A DNA stretch of 21,930 nucleotides, taken from contig UQKE01000038.1 of NCBI GenBank assembly GCA_900541555.1, positions 1-21,930 of the forward strand, read 5' to 3'. Positions within the stretch are counted from its first letter, which is position 1. Each line of letters opens with the position of its first letter. The notes below the pieces were generated by a model. It worked only from the letters and a program-made list of their open reading frames with translations, did no database searches and was not told the origin of the DNA. Below are positions 1 to 8,782 of the stretch, one piece after another. A program made the translations under genes and the position numbers. The stretch comes from an uncultured Porphyromonadaceae bacterium (GTDB taxonomy: Bacteria; Bacteroidota; Bacteroidia; Bacteroidales; Muribaculaceae).

Positions 1-816
1 GCAATTTCAATAGAAATATGTGCATTTTATATTTTCATAAAAATCCAATTATTCCCTGTCATAACTGGATTTGGCAACAGAATCAGTATTGCTGAAAATT
101 TAAATCCTAATACTTTGGCACAATTTATCTTGTTATCATATACCTACATATTAACATATTGTTTTAAATATAAAAAAATTATCCCATTCATTACAGCTAT
201 ATTGCTACTCTATACACTAATCATGATCGGAAGCCGAACATCCTATGCTGCAGCATTATTATTATCATTTATTTTTTTAGTATTTCTTTGGGACGTAAGC
301 AAAACAAAACGTCTTATTATATGCTCTATTTTAATAATTGTCTTCTTAAATATCATTGGATATGCTTACGTATACTTAAATGACCGTATTAATTTATTTT
401 CCATTATAGAAGATGAAGGATCTGGGCGATTTATTACATGGAAATATATGTTTCTTAATGTTATTCCCAAACATCTCACATGGGGAATTGGGTACGGTCG
501 AGATAATTTGGAAAAGATCGGATATTCATTAGACGCTGACAATATGTATATTGATGCTATTTGCCAAATCGGCATTATTGGACTATCCGCCTTAATCATT
601 GTATTATTACATCAATTGATACAAATCAATCGTTCTCTTAAAAAAGATATTACCCGAACCACTAGTTTGCTTTTTGTATTAGCAATTTTCATCATTGGTA
701 TTGGTGAAACAGTATTTGACACAACTATTTTTTGGTTCATCATATTATATTCAAATTTATCTATTATTCATCAACCAATAAAAAAGCACCTATATCCGCG
801 CTATGACTCATTATAG
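1..816 (+). CDS. Wzy polymerase / O-antigen ligase-like membrane protein, 5' end cut off
   Basis: The frame is open from the first base, so this is the C-terminal 271 residues of a longer protein whose start lies outside the window. It is very hydrophobic, with about six to seven predicted membrane segments. It carries the order typical of the O-antigen ligase / polymerase (Wzy_C) family: an NPNTLA segment, then GSRTS followed by a long hydrophobic helix, then an extracytoplasmic loop with GRFITW and GIGYGRDN, then DNMYID with QIGIIGL. The family acts in the inner membrane and either polymerises lipid-linked repeat units (Wzy) or ligates them to an acceptor (WaaL). Polymerase is favoured because it sits among glycosyltransferases. 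The next gene overlaps its end by 14 nt, pointing to one operon. Very AT-rich, as serotype-specific genes often are. The substrate cannot be deduced. Confidence 0.78.
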   Translation, partial: AISIEICAFYIFIKIQLFPVITGFGNRISIAENLNPNTLAQFILLSYTYILTYCFKYKKIIPFITAILLLYTLIMIGSRTSYAAALLLSFIFLVFLWDVSKTKRLIICSILIIVFLNIIGYAYVYLNDRINLFSIIEDEGSGRFITWKYMFLNVIPKHLTWGIGYGRDNLEKIGYSLDADNMYIDAICQIGIIGLSALIIVLLHQLIQINRSLKKDITRTTSLLFVLAIFIIGIGETVFDTTIFWFIILYSNLSIIHQPIKKHLYPRYDSL

Positions 817-1714
817 TATCATTATTCCACACAAAAATTGTTTTAATTTATTGCTTAGATGCTTAGAAAGCATCCCTGAGCGAGATGACATCCAAATCAT
901 TGTTGTAGACGACAATAGTAATGCAGATATTGTAAATAAAATATCAACTATAACCAAAAAAAATACAACTTTCTTTCTTAACAAAAAATCACTCGGAGCA
1001 GGTGGCGCTCGGAACATTGGATTAAAACATGCAATTGGCGAATGGCTCATCTTCGCTGATGCTGATGATTTTTTTACAACTGATGCCTTCAAAATAATGG
1101 ATCAACATTTAAACAGCCATGCAGACATCATTTTCTTCGCTCATGAAGCACGATTTTCCGACACTTTAATGCCAACAGAAAGATTAGGGAAAAGGCTTTT
1201 TTTCTTGACACAATATCATCAAAAAAAAGACATTGAATCAGAAGAGTATTTGAGATATAGAAATCACAGTCCTACAGCAAAAATGATTAAACATAATCTC
1301 GTTCGCTCTTATGATATCGAATTTGACGAAGTTCCAGCATCAAATGATGCGATGTTTTCCATATTAACTGGATTTTATGCAAAAAAAATAGATGTTGATT
1401 TAAGAATATGTTATTGCACCACAATTCGGCAAAATTCAATAACACAAACTAAAAGCAAAACCAATGCTTTTGCACGGTATAATACTGATATTAAAATCTA
1501 CAATTTCTTTCGGAAACATAATTTAACGCATTTATATCCTTATGTTACTGCTGAAATTGCTCGAGCATTAATCAATTATGGATGGAAGGAATTTTTTAGG
1601 TATTTAAAATTAGCAAATGAGAATCACATAAACATTTGGCTAGGAATAACAAAACGAATAGAAAAAATAAGACTCCTCTTTTCTCCAAAATATCTATTTA
1701 CAAAACATACATAA
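803..1714 (+). CDS. GT2 family glycosyltransferase
   Basis: A 303-residue GT-A fold glycosyltransferase. The N-terminus reads YSIIIPHKN with IIVVDDNS about 30 residues later, the usual nucleotide-binding start of GT2 enzymes. GAGGARNIGL follows near residue 70, and FADADDFF near residue 90 contains the DxD-type metal/nucleotide-sugar site. The C-terminal half is less conserved and probably sets acceptor specificity. No membrane segments, so it should work on the cytoplasmic face, adding one sugar to an undecaprenyl-linked repeat unit. The ATG overlaps the end of the Wzy-like gene by 14 nt, and the next gene starts 2 nt after its stop, so it is translated as part of the same operon. Donor and linkage cannot be read from the sequence. 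AT-rich like its neighbours. Confidence 0.88.
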   Translation: MTHYSIIIPHKNCFNLLLRCLESIPERDDIQIIVVDDNSNADIVNKISTITKKNTTFFLNKKSLGAGGARNIGLKHAIGEWLIFADADDFFTTDAFKIMDQHLNSHADIIFFAHEARFSDTLMPTERLGKRLFFLTQYHQKKDIESEEYLRYRNHSPTAKMIKHNLVRSYDIEFDEVPASNDAMFSILTGFYAKKIDVDLRICYCTTIRQNSITQTKSKTNAFARYNTDIKIYNFFRKHNLTHLYPYVTAEIARALINYGWKEFFRYLKLANENHINIWLGITKRIEKIRLLFSPKYLFTKHT

Positions 1715-1716
1715 AT

Positions 1717-2880
1717 ATGAAAATTGCACATATTTGCCTCTCTTCTACATATATTGACAGTTGGGGATACCAAGAAAACCTACTTCCTGTCTATTTAAGA
1801 AAACTAGGAACTGAAAACATTATCATTTCATCTTTAAATGATTATCCTCCATTCTTATCTCTCTCTCAAAAACAAACAATAAAAAAGAAAGGCATTCATT
1901 ATTTAGACAAAACAATCGAAGTGTTTCGCATTAAAGTCATAAGGTTAACAAGTTCATGGTGTATCCCTTTTGGATTGCTGAAGTCCCTCAAACAAATTCA
2001 ACCAGATGTCATTTTCCACCACGGGATTACACCTTCTTCTTTACCGATTTGTCTTTGTTATAAAAAAAAGAATCCGAGTACAATCCTATTAACTGACAAC
2101 CATGCAGATCAATACAATATTAGCCAAAACAAAATATGGAGATTTTTATACTACAGATGGTTATTACGACATACTGCGAAACTTTCAATAAAAAAAACGT
2201 CCAAGTTTTATGGTGTATCAATAGGTAGATGCCTTTTTCTTAAAAATTTTCTTAAAATACCCGCATCCAAAATTACCCTACTCCCTATTGGCGCAGATGA
2301 AGATCTCGCAAAGCAATTAGATTCGAAATCTAAATTACGCTTAAAATATGGATTTAACGAAAATGATAAAATTATAATTTCTGGTGGAAAAATAGATCCA
2401 ACAAAAGGTACCGATGCATTAATAGATTCAATCACATACATTAATGCGAATCATTTCAATATTAAACTTCTTTTGTTCGGAGAAATAAGAGACCCCCATA
2501 TTCATAAAAACATAGATCATAATCCAAATATCATTTTTTATGGTTGGTGTGATCGAATAAAAACACTAGAACTTCTAAAACTTGCAGACATAGCTTGCTG
2601 GCCAATTCACCATACAACACTTATAGAAGATGCAATTTCAGTCTGCACTCCTTTACTCTTAAAGAAAACAAAAACAACGGAACATTTAATTAATGGAAAC
2701 GGCATTTGGATCAACCATTCATTAACAAACTCAATTTTAACGTACTTCTCTGATCCTATTGCTCAACAAAATATTAAACAAGAATGCGTTGCGGTTCTTT
2801 CGAAATTGAGTTATAACGCTATCGCGCAAAAAGTCATTTACGATATAAACTCTATCCAAAATGAAAATAGTACAAATTAA
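1717..2880 (+). CDS. GT4-like (GT-B) glycosyltransferase
   Basis: A 387-residue GT-B glycosyltransferase, weakly conserved. I start it at the ATG of MKIAHICLSS, 2 nt after the previous stop; the longer open frame from 1636 adds 27 lysine/asparagine-rich residues unlike the family start. The C-terminal Rossmann half is the clearest: IIISGGKIDPTKGTDALIDS, LLLFGE, IIFYGW, and a LADIACWP to AISVCTPLLL stretch where GT4 enzymes have the E-x7-E donor-binding region. That region is degenerate here (IEDAIS, then KTTEHLINGNG), so the standard glutamate pair is not obvious. Presumed role is cytoplasmic assembly of the surface-polysaccharide repeat unit. The next gene overlaps its end by 20 nt. Strongly AT-rich. 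Confidence 0.8.
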   Translation: MKIAHICLSSTYIDSWGYQENLLPVYLRKLGTENIIISSLNDYPPFLSLSQKQTIKKKGIHYLDKTIEVFRIKVIRLTSSWCIPFGLLKSLKQIQPDVIFHHGITPSSLPICLCYKKKNPSTILLTDNHADQYNISQNKIWRFLYYRWLLRHTAKLSIKKTSKFYGVSIGRCLFLKNFLKIPASKITLLPIGADEDLAKQLDSKSKLRLKYGFNENDKIIISGGKIDPTKGTDALIDSITYINANHFNIKLLLFGEIRDPHIHKNIDHNPNIIFYGWCDRIKTLELLKLADIACWPIHHTTLIEDAISVCTPLLLKKTKTTEHLINGNGIWINHSLTNSILTYFSDPIAQQNIKQECVAVLSKLSYNAIAQKVIYDINSIQNENSTN

Positions 2881-4060
2881 TTCCTTTAATGGAGGTTCTA
2901 CTGGAAACATAGCATTAAATATCAATAAAATGGCTTCTCAAAATAATTGGGATACCAAATTCTATTTTGGTCGATATTGGAAAAATCGAACACAACCTTC
3001 CACTTCTTCTATAAAAATAGCATTCAATTGGGAAACCAAATTTCATGCCACCATGGCTCGCATTTTTGATAATATGGGACACGGTTCTTGGCTTTCTACA
3101 AAAAAACTAATCTCTAAACTAAATTTTGAAAACCCAGATATAATCCATTTACACAACATCCACGGTTACTATATCAACTATCCGTTGCTATTCGATTACC
3201 TACGACAAAGCGGCAAACCAATTGTATGGACACTGCATGACTGTTGGAGTTTCACAGGGCACTGTGCGTATTTTGATTACTCTGGTTGCAACAAATGGAA
3301 AACTGGATGCCACAACTGCCCACAAATACACACATATCCAAAATCTTTATTCATAGACAATTCCGAACGAAATTATAATTTGAAAAAAAAATTATTCTTG
3401 TCCCTAGGAAACCAACTAACCTTAGTTCCTGTCTCCAATTGGTTAAAAGAGCTCATTAAAGAATCGTTTTTTAAAGAAACTAAAATAATAACAATCCATA
3501 ATGGAATTGACACTACCGCTTTTTCCCCTCAACCAACAATAGAAGGAAGTGATTACGTATTAGGCGTTGCCAGCCCTTGGAGTGAAAGAAAAGGCTTAAA
3601 CGACTTCTTCATGTTACGTTCCATTCTTCCTTCAAATATTAAAATTGTTCTAGTTGGATTATCAAAACAACAAATTAAAGGGCTTCCTGATGGAATTTCC
3701 GGCATTGAGCGCACCCAAAATATAAATCAATTAGCAACTTTATACTCAAACGCAACAATATTTTTCAACCCCACCTATGAAGACAATTTTCCAACCACAA
3801 ACTTGGAGGCATTAGCATGCGGCACACCAGTGCTAACCTACAATACAGGAGGCAGCCCTGAAGCCGTAACCGAAAAGACGGGCTTTGTTATACCACAAGG
3901 CGACCTACAAAACGCAATGGAAATAATCCAAAAGATAAAACGAGAAGGGAAATCGCAATACAGTGAAGCATGCCGTGAATATGCATTGAAAAATTTCCGT
4001 AAAGAAGATCGCTTCTCCGACTATATAAAGCTTTATGAAGATCTACTAAATAAAAGATAA
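2861..4060 (+). CDS. GT4 family glycosyltransferase with cysteine-rich N-domain loop
   Basis: A 399-residue GT-B enzyme. The N-domain starts MKIVQINSFNGGSTGNIA, where the glycine-rich loop is typical of GT4, and continues to HLHNIHGYY near residue 97. The C-domain has NPTYEDNFPTTNLEALACGTPV near residues 300-325, the classic GT4 E-x7-E donor site, followed by NTGGSPEAV. Between the halves lies WTLHDCWSFTGHCAYF and then KWKTGCHNCP. Cysteines 128, 135, 143, 150 and 153 with nearby histidines could form a metal site or disulfides; I believe this block recurs in a group of Bacteroidetes polysaccharide transferases, but the idea of a metal site is mine. It overlaps the preceding GT gene by 20 nt, indicating coupled translation. 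Donor and acceptor unknown. Confidence 0.88.
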   Translation: MKIVQINSFNGGSTGNIALNINKMASQNNWDTKFYFGRYWKNRTQPSTSSIKIAFNWETKFHATMARIFDNMGHGSWLSTKKLISKLNFENPDIIHLHNIHGYYINYPLLFDYLRQSGKPIVWTLHDCWSFTGHCAYFDYSGCNKWKTGCHNCPQIHTYPKSLFIDNSERNYNLKKKLFLSLGNQLTLVPVSNWLKELIKESFFKETKIITIHNGIDTTAFSPQPTIEGSDYVLGVASPWSERKGLNDFFMLRSILPSNIKIVLVGLSKQQIKGLPDGISGIERTQNINQLATLYSNATIFFNPTYEDNFPTTNLEALACGTPVLTYNTGGSPEAVTEKTGFVIPQGDLQNAMEIIQKIKREGKSQYSEACREYALKNFRKEDRFSDYIKLYEDLLNKR

Positions 4061-4106
4061 GATGCAATTCGTTTATGAATTCTAATCACATAACAACAAA
4101 ACAATC

Positions 4107-5180
4107 ATGTCAGTATTTAAAGACAAAGTACTCCTCATTACCGGAGGGACAGGTTCTTTCGGCAATGCAGTGTTAAGGAGATTTTTAGACTCCGACATTA
4201 AGGAAATTCGCATTTTCTCACGTGATGAGAAAAAACAAGACGACATGCGCCATGCGCTTCAAAATCCAAAAGTGAAATTCTACATTGGAAACGTAAGAAA
4301 CAAAGCATCAGTAGATGTCGCAATGCGTGGAGTTGACTATGTATTCTCAGCAGCGGCATTGAAACAAGTGCCAAGTTGCGAATTTTTTCCAATCGAAGCT
4401 ACGTATACCAATGTCCTCGGCACTGAAAATGTTTTGCTTTCTGCAATCGAACATGGTGTAAAAAACGTAGTGGTTCTTTCCACAGACAAAGCCGCTTATC
4501 CTATTAATGCAATGGGCATATCAAAGGCATTAATGGAAAAAGTCGCCATCGCCAAAGGTCGTGAATTGGGAGAAGGTGCAACAACCACTATTTGCTGTAC
4601 GCGCTATGGGAACGTGATGGCAAGCCGAGGCTCTGTGATCCCGCTTTGGGTAGAGCAAATGATGGAAGGCAAACCTATTACCATAACAGACCCCAACATG
4701 ACTCGATTCATGATGACGCTTGACGACGCTGTGGACCTTGTAGTTTATGCATTTACCCATGCCCACAACGGCGATCTCTTTGTCCAAAAAGCGCCAGCCG
4801 CAACGCTCTCCACATTGGCTCAAGCATTAAAGGAAATTTATTCCAAAGTCGACCCCAAATATGGAGAAACCGAAGTGAAAGTAATCGGCACACGGCATGG
4901 AGAAAAACTTTATGAAACATTGGTGACTCGTGAAGAAATGGTTCGTGCCATCGACATGGGCGAATATTATCGCATCCCATGCGACACTCGCGACCTTAAT
5001 TATGACAAATTTTTCACACAAGGCAGTGAAGATGTATCGAAAATCGAAGACTACCACAGTCATAACACGCGCCGTTTAGATGTTAACGGAATGAAAGAGC
5101 AATTGATGAGATTACATTTCATTCGCCAAGATTTAGGGCTAGAACAAGCAACCAAGCCACGGGAAATCAGAAGCGAATAA
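4107..5180 (+). CDS. capE: UDP-GlcNAc 4,6-dehydratase / 5-epimerase, CapE/FnlA/WbjB type
   Basis: A 357-residue extended SDR enzyme. The NAD(P)-binding GGTGSFG motif is at residues 13-19, and LSTDKAAYPINAMGISKALMEK starts near residue 124. The usual YxxxK catalytic motif is replaced by MxxxK (M136, K140), a known hallmark of CapE-type inverting dehydratases. In the CapE-CapF-CapG pathway this enzyme removes water from UDP-GlcNAc across C4-C6 and inverts C5, giving a UDP-4-keto-6-deoxy-L-sugar. Homologues of CapF and CapG lie two and three genes downstream, which fixes the assignment better than sequence alone. A 46-nt gap separates it from the AT-rich transferase upstream and the base composition rises here, so the gene probably begins a separately acquired sugar cassette. 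Alternative symbols are fnlA and wbjB. Confidence 0.92.
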   Translation: MSVFKDKVLLITGGTGSFGNAVLRRFLDSDIKEIRIFSRDEKKQDDMRHALQNPKVKFYIGNVRNKASVDVAMRGVDYVFSAAALKQVPSCEFFPIEATYTNVLGTENVLLSAIEHGVKNVVVLSTDKAAYPINAMGISKALMEKVAIAKGRELGEGATTTICCTRYGNVMASRGSVIPLWVEQMMEGKPITITDPNMTRFMMTLDDAVDLVVYAFTHAHNGDLFVQKAPAATLSTLAQALKEIYSKVDPKYGETEVKVIGTRHGEKLYETLVTREEMVRAIDMGEYYRIPCDTRDLNYDKFFTQGSEDVSKIEDYHSHNTRRLDVNGMKEQLMRLHFIRQDLGLEQATKPREIRSE

Positions 5181-5193
5181 ATCAATTTTCCAC

Positions 5194-5628
5194 ATGAAAC
5201 AAATCAAAGTCATCGAAGGAGAAATATTCCAAGATACTCGTGGGATAATTGCTTCGCTCAATAATTTTCATTTCGAAGATGTCAAAAGATGCTACATCAT
5301 TCATCATCCGGACAAAACAATAGTCCGTGGATGGCATGGGCATCAGCACGAACGCAAATGGTTTTATTGCGTTAAAGGCGCATTTACCCTTGCATTAGTC
5401 AAAATCGACAATTGGGAAAATCCATCACCAGCCTTAACCGCAGAAATATTCAAAATGGAAGAAAGCCACAGCCGCATTGTTTGCGTGCCGGAAGGATATG
5501 CTAATTGCATCAAAGCTTCCGAAAAAGATTCCATCATGCTTGTATTATCTGACAAAATCTTAGACGAAGCTCTTGGCGACAGTTGGCGCTACGACAAAGA
5601 CATGTGGGTGGATTGGAGCAATTACTAA
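5194..5628 (+). CDS. RmlC-like cupin, sugar epimerase / ketoisomerase family
   Basis: A 144-residue single-domain cupin resembling dTDP-4-keto-rhamnose 3,5-epimerase (RmlC) and WxcM/FdtA-like sugar ketoisomerases. Visible signs are DTRGIIASLNNF near residue 14, RGWHGHQHERKWFYCVKG at residues 45-62 (H48, H50, H52 and K55 where RmlC has its RGxHxQ active-site strand) and VPEGYANCIKA near residue 98. It is shorter than RmlC, which is about 180 residues. It lies 13 nt after capE and 11 nt before capF, so its product very likely acts on the same UDP-4-keto intermediate. CapF carries its own cupin for 3-epimerisation, so this protein is not needed for the textbook route. It may assist epimerisation, protect the unstable ketone, or divert it to another sugar; sequence does not decide. 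Confidence 0.8.
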   Translation: MKQIKVIEGEIFQDTRGIIASLNNFHFEDVKRCYIIHHPDKTIVRGWHGHQHERKWFYCVKGAFTLALVKIDNWENPSPALTAEIFKMEESHSRIVCVPEGYANCIKASEKDSIMLVLSDKILDEALGDSWRYDKDMWVDWSNY

Positions 5629-5639
5629 AAGCAAAAAAC

Positions 5640-6839
5640 ATGAAAATACTAATAACTGGAGCAAAAGGTTTTGTAGGGAAAAACTTGGTCTCCCAACTCA
5701 AAAATATTCGCGATGGCAAAGCTCGTTATTACGGAGACATCCATATCGAGGAGATTTTTGAATACGATATTGACACAGATCCGTTGCTTCTCGACTCTTA
5801 TTGCCAGAAAGCAGACTTTGTATTCAATCTTGCAGGCGTAAATCGCCCAAAAGATCAAACAGAATTCATGAAAGGCAATTTCGGATTTGCATCGACCCTC
5901 TTAGACACTTTGCGACGACATAAAAACACATGTCCTGTAATGCTGTCGTCAAGCATCCAAGCCACCTTGATTGGCCGTTATGGGCAGTCTGATTATGGGA
6001 AAAGTAAACTTGCCGGTGAAGAATTGTTTTTTGCCTATGGGCAAGAAACGGGAACCCACGTATTAGTCTACCGTTTCCCTAATTTGTTTGGAAAATGGTG
6101 TCGTCCGAACTATAATTCGGCCGTAGCAACTTTTTGCCATAACATTGCCAATGATCTGCCCATACAAGTCAACGATCGATCAACCGAATTGGAATTGCTT
6201 TATATCGACGACTTAGTGGATGAAATGATTTCAGCATTGCAAGGAAAAGAGCATCACTGTGAATTTGAAGGAGTAACAACTATACTTCGCGATGACGGAC
6301 GATATTGTGCCGTTCCCATTAGCCACAAAGCGACACTTGGAGAAATTGTCGATCTCTTAACCAATTTTCATTCTCTCCCACAAACCCTATTGATGCCGGA
6401 AATCTCCAATGGATCGTTCGCAAAAAAGCTATATTCCACTTACTTATCCTATCTACCCAAAGAAAAAATGGCTTTCTCTCTTAAAATGAACATCGATGAG
6501 CGAGGCAGTTTTACAGAATTACTAAAAACCCAAAAGTGTGGACAATTTAGCGTGAATATATCAAAGCCGGGAATTACAAAGGGGCAACATTGGCACAACT
6601 CGAAATGGGAATTTTTCATAGTGGTTAGCGGGCACGCCCTTATAGAAGAACGCAAAATAGACACCAATGAAATAATCCGTTTTGAAGTAAGCGGCGATAA
6701 AATTGAAGCAGTCCACATGCTTCCGGGATATACCCACAATATCATCAACCTTTCCGACACCGACGACCTTGTAACGCTAATGTGGGCAAACGAATTATTC
6801 GATCCTGCGAGACCCGACACATATTACGAAAAAGTATAA
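5640..6839 (+). CDS. capF: UDP-4-keto sugar 3-epimerase / C4 reductase, CapF/FnlB/WbjC type
   Basis: A 399-residue two-domain protein. Residues 1 to about 270 form an SDR domain with GAKGFVG at 7-13 and a catalytic Y119-x3-K123 (SDYGKSK). Residues about 280-399 form a cupin with ITKGQHWHNSKWEFFIVVSG, whose histidines and glutamate match the zinc-binding cupin of CapF. In the S. aureus enzyme the cupin inverts C3 of the UDP-4-keto intermediate and the SDR domain reduces C4 with NADPH, giving UDP-6-deoxy-L-talosamine-type sugar. The start is placed at the ATG of MKILITGAKG; an in-frame ATG at 5583 would overlap the upstream gene by 46 nt and add 19 residues unlike the family. It is about 30 residues longer than the S. 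aureus protein. Alternative symbols are fnlB and wbjC. Confidence 0.92.
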   Translation: MKILITGAKGFVGKNLVSQLKNIRDGKARYYGDIHIEEIFEYDIDTDPLLLDSYCQKADFVFNLAGVNRPKDQTEFMKGNFGFASTLLDTLRRHKNTCPVMLSSSIQATLIGRYGQSDYGKSKLAGEELFFAYGQETGTHVLVYRFPNLFGKWCRPNYNSAVATFCHNIANDLPIQVNDRSTELELLYIDDLVDEMISALQGKEHHCEFEGVTTILRDDGRYCAVPISHKATLGEIVDLLTNFHSLPQTLLMPEISNGSFAKKLYSTYLSYLPKEKMAFSLKMNIDERGSFTELLKTQKCGQFSVNISKPGITKGQHWHNSKWEFFIVVSGHALIEERKIDTNEIIRFEVSGDKIEAVHMLPGYTHNIINLSDTDDLVTLMWANELFDPARPDTYYEKV

Positions 6840-6857
6840 CATAATTAATTAAAAACA

Positions 6858-8033
6858 ATGAAGTTAGATTACAATGACATCCATTTTGCCAACGACGGGA
6901 AATTGAAACTAATCATCATTGTCGGGACTCGCCCGGAAATTATCCGTTTAGCCGCAGTGATCGATAAATGTCGCAAGTACTTTGATTGCTTGCTTGTACA
7001 CACCGGACAAAATTACGACTACAACCTTAACGGCGTATTTTTTCACGATCTGAAGCTAAAAGATCCTGATGTATATATGGATGCCGTAGGCGATGACCTT
7101 GGCGCTACTATTGGCAACATCATAAACTGCAGTTACAAATTGATGTCTCAAACCCAACCCGATGCTGTTTTAGTGCTCGGCGATACCAACAGCTGTCTGT
7201 CGGTAATAGCAGCAAAACGACTTCATATCCCCATATTCCACATGGAAGCCGGCAATCGCTGTTTCGACGAATGCCTTCCGGAAGAGACAAACCGTCGAAT
7301 CGTGGACATAATCTCCGATGTGAACATGTGCTACTCCGAACATGCCCGTCGCTATCTAAACGCATCTGGTGTTGCAAAAGAACGCACATACGTCACGGGG
7401 TCGCCAATGGCGGAAGTGCTTCACAAAAATTTACCGGAAATAAAAGCATCCGACGTACATAAACGCTTAGGATTAACAAAAGGACATTATATTTTACTTT
7501 CTGCTCATAGGGAAGAAAATATCGACACCGAAAAGAATTTCACTTCGCTATTCAATGCAATCAATGCTATGGCAGTAAAATATGACATGCCCATACTTTA
7601 TTCTTGCCATCCACGCTCTCGCAAACGATTGGAAGCAAGTGGATTCAAACTTGACAAACGAGTCATTCAACATGAGCCATTAGGATTCCACGACTACAAC
7701 TGTCTACAAATGAATGCATTTGCGGTTGTATCTGACTCCGGCACATTGCCTGAAGAAAGTTCTTTCTTTACTTCGGTAGGTCACTCTTTCCCTGCTGTAT
7801 GTATCCGCACATCCACAGAACGCCCTGAAGCGTTGGACAAAGGCTGCTTCATCCTTGCTGGCATTGATGAGCATTCTTTGTTGCAAGCGGTGGAAACTGC
7901 AGTGGAAATGAATAAAAACAACGATAATGGCATACCAGTCCCCAACTATATAGATGAAAACGTTTCCACCAAAGTGGTAAAAATTATTCAAAGTTATACT
8001 GGCATTATAAATAAAATGGTTTGGAGAAAATAA
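6858..8033 (+). CDS. capG: UDP-N-acetyl-L-fucosamine-forming 2-epimerase, CapG/FnlC/WbjD type
   Basis: A 391-residue member of the non-hydrolysing UDP-GlcNAc 2-epimerase (WecB) superfamily, a GT-B-like fold. Visible motifs are VGTRPEIIRL (GTRPE at 23-27), HTGQNYD at 48-54, LGDTNS near 108, HMEAGNRCFDECLPEETNRRIVD at 128-150, SAHREENID near 216 and SDSGTLPEESSF in the C-domain. WecB normally reads HVEAGLRT; the HMEAGNRCFD variant together with CapE and CapF neighbours points to CapG, the last step, which inverts C2 to give UDP-L-FucNAc. It lies 18 nt after capF. Generic WecB activity (UDP-ManNAc formation) is the alternative but fits the context less well. Alternative symbols are fnlC and wbjD. 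Confidence 0.92.
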   Translation: MKLDYNDIHFANDGKLKLIIIVGTRPEIIRLAAVIDKCRKYFDCLLVHTGQNYDYNLNGVFFHDLKLKDPDVYMDAVGDDLGATIGNIINCSYKLMSQTQPDAVLVLGDTNSCLSVIAAKRLHIPIFHMEAGNRCFDECLPEETNRRIVDIISDVNMCYSEHARRYLNASGVAKERTYVTGSPMAEVLHKNLPEIKASDVHKRLGLTKGHYILLSAHREENIDTEKNFTSLFNAINAMAVKYDMPILYSCHPRSRKRLEASGFKLDKRVIQHEPLGFHDYNCLQMNAFAVVSDSGTLPEESSFFTSVGHSFPAVCIRTSTERPEALDKGCFILAGIDEHSLLQAVETAVEMNKNNDNGIPVPNYIDENVSTKVVKIIQSYTGIINKMVWRK

Positions 8034-8043
8034 ATATCCTACT

Positions 8044-8775
8044 ATGAAAACAATTATTAAATGGGGAATCAAATTTAATCCTGTTTCTAAAAAAAAATTT
8101 ATTGAAGAAATTGAAGAAAAAATAAAAGCAGGAACAATCGGTATTCAAATCACAGGCGTTAATATTGAAACCATAAGTATTATCGCAACAAATAATCATT
8201 TATTAAAAGTTATCAACGACTCTGATTTTGTCAATATTGATGGAATTGGAGTAGCAATAGCATTAAGAATGTTTGGCATATCCGTACCGGAAAGAGTTCC
8301 CTGCCCTGATATTTTCGAAGAATTACTTAAAAATGCAAATGAACAAAGACAAAGCGTTTATTTCTTAGGAGCGGATCAAAATACGCTTTTGAATCTAATT
8401 AAAAATATTAAAAAACAATATCCGAATATTCAAATTGTTGGTTTCCATAATGGATATTATAATATTGAACACGAAGAGGATAATATTGTTAAAGAAATAT
8501 CATCATTAAGTCCAACATACCTTTTCCTTGGACTTCCTACTCCTAGAAAAGAATTATTTATCGCTAAATATAAAAAAAGGCTAAATACAAATGTTTGCTT
8601 TGGAGTAGGAGGTGCTTTTGACATAATAGGAGAGAAAACAAAGAGAGCACCTTTAATTTATCGTAAAATTGGACTCGAATGGTTATATAGAATCAATAAA
8701 AATGTCCAAAACAACCGAATTCGTTTTTTCAAATCTATCCCCATTTTTATTAAATGGATAATAACTCATAAATAA
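8044..8775 (+). CDS. WecG/TagA/CpsF family glycosyltransferase (GT26)
   Basis: A 243-residue GT26 enzyme, the usual family length. It shows the family order: TGVNIETIS near residue 37, SDFVNIDGIGVAIA with the conserved aspartate at D66, CPDIFEELL, then VYFLGA, LFLGLPTPRKE, GVGGAFDIIGEKTKRAP and GLEWLYRI near the C-terminus, followed by a basic tail. Family members (E. coli WecG, Bacillus TagA) add the second sugar, often an N-acetylmannosamine or its uronic acid, to undecaprenyl-PP-linked GlcNAc on the cytoplasmic face. The basic C-terminal tail is the part used for membrane docking in TagA. It starts 10 nt after capG yet is clearly AT-richer, like the transferases at the left end. Acceptor and donor here are unknown. 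Confidence 0.88.
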   Translation: MKTIIKWGIKFNPVSKKKFIEEIEEKIKAGTIGIQITGVNIETISIIATNNHLLKVINDSDFVNIDGIGVAIALRMFGISVPERVPCPDIFEELLKNANEQRQSVYFLGADQNTLLNLIKNIKKQYPNIQIVGFHNGYYNIEHEEDNIVKEISSLSPTYLFLGLPTPRKELFIAKYKKRLNTNVCFGVGGAFDIIGEKTKRAPLIYRKIGLEWLYRINKNVQNNRIRFFKSIPIFIKWIITHK

Positions 8776-8782
8776 TAAAGCG

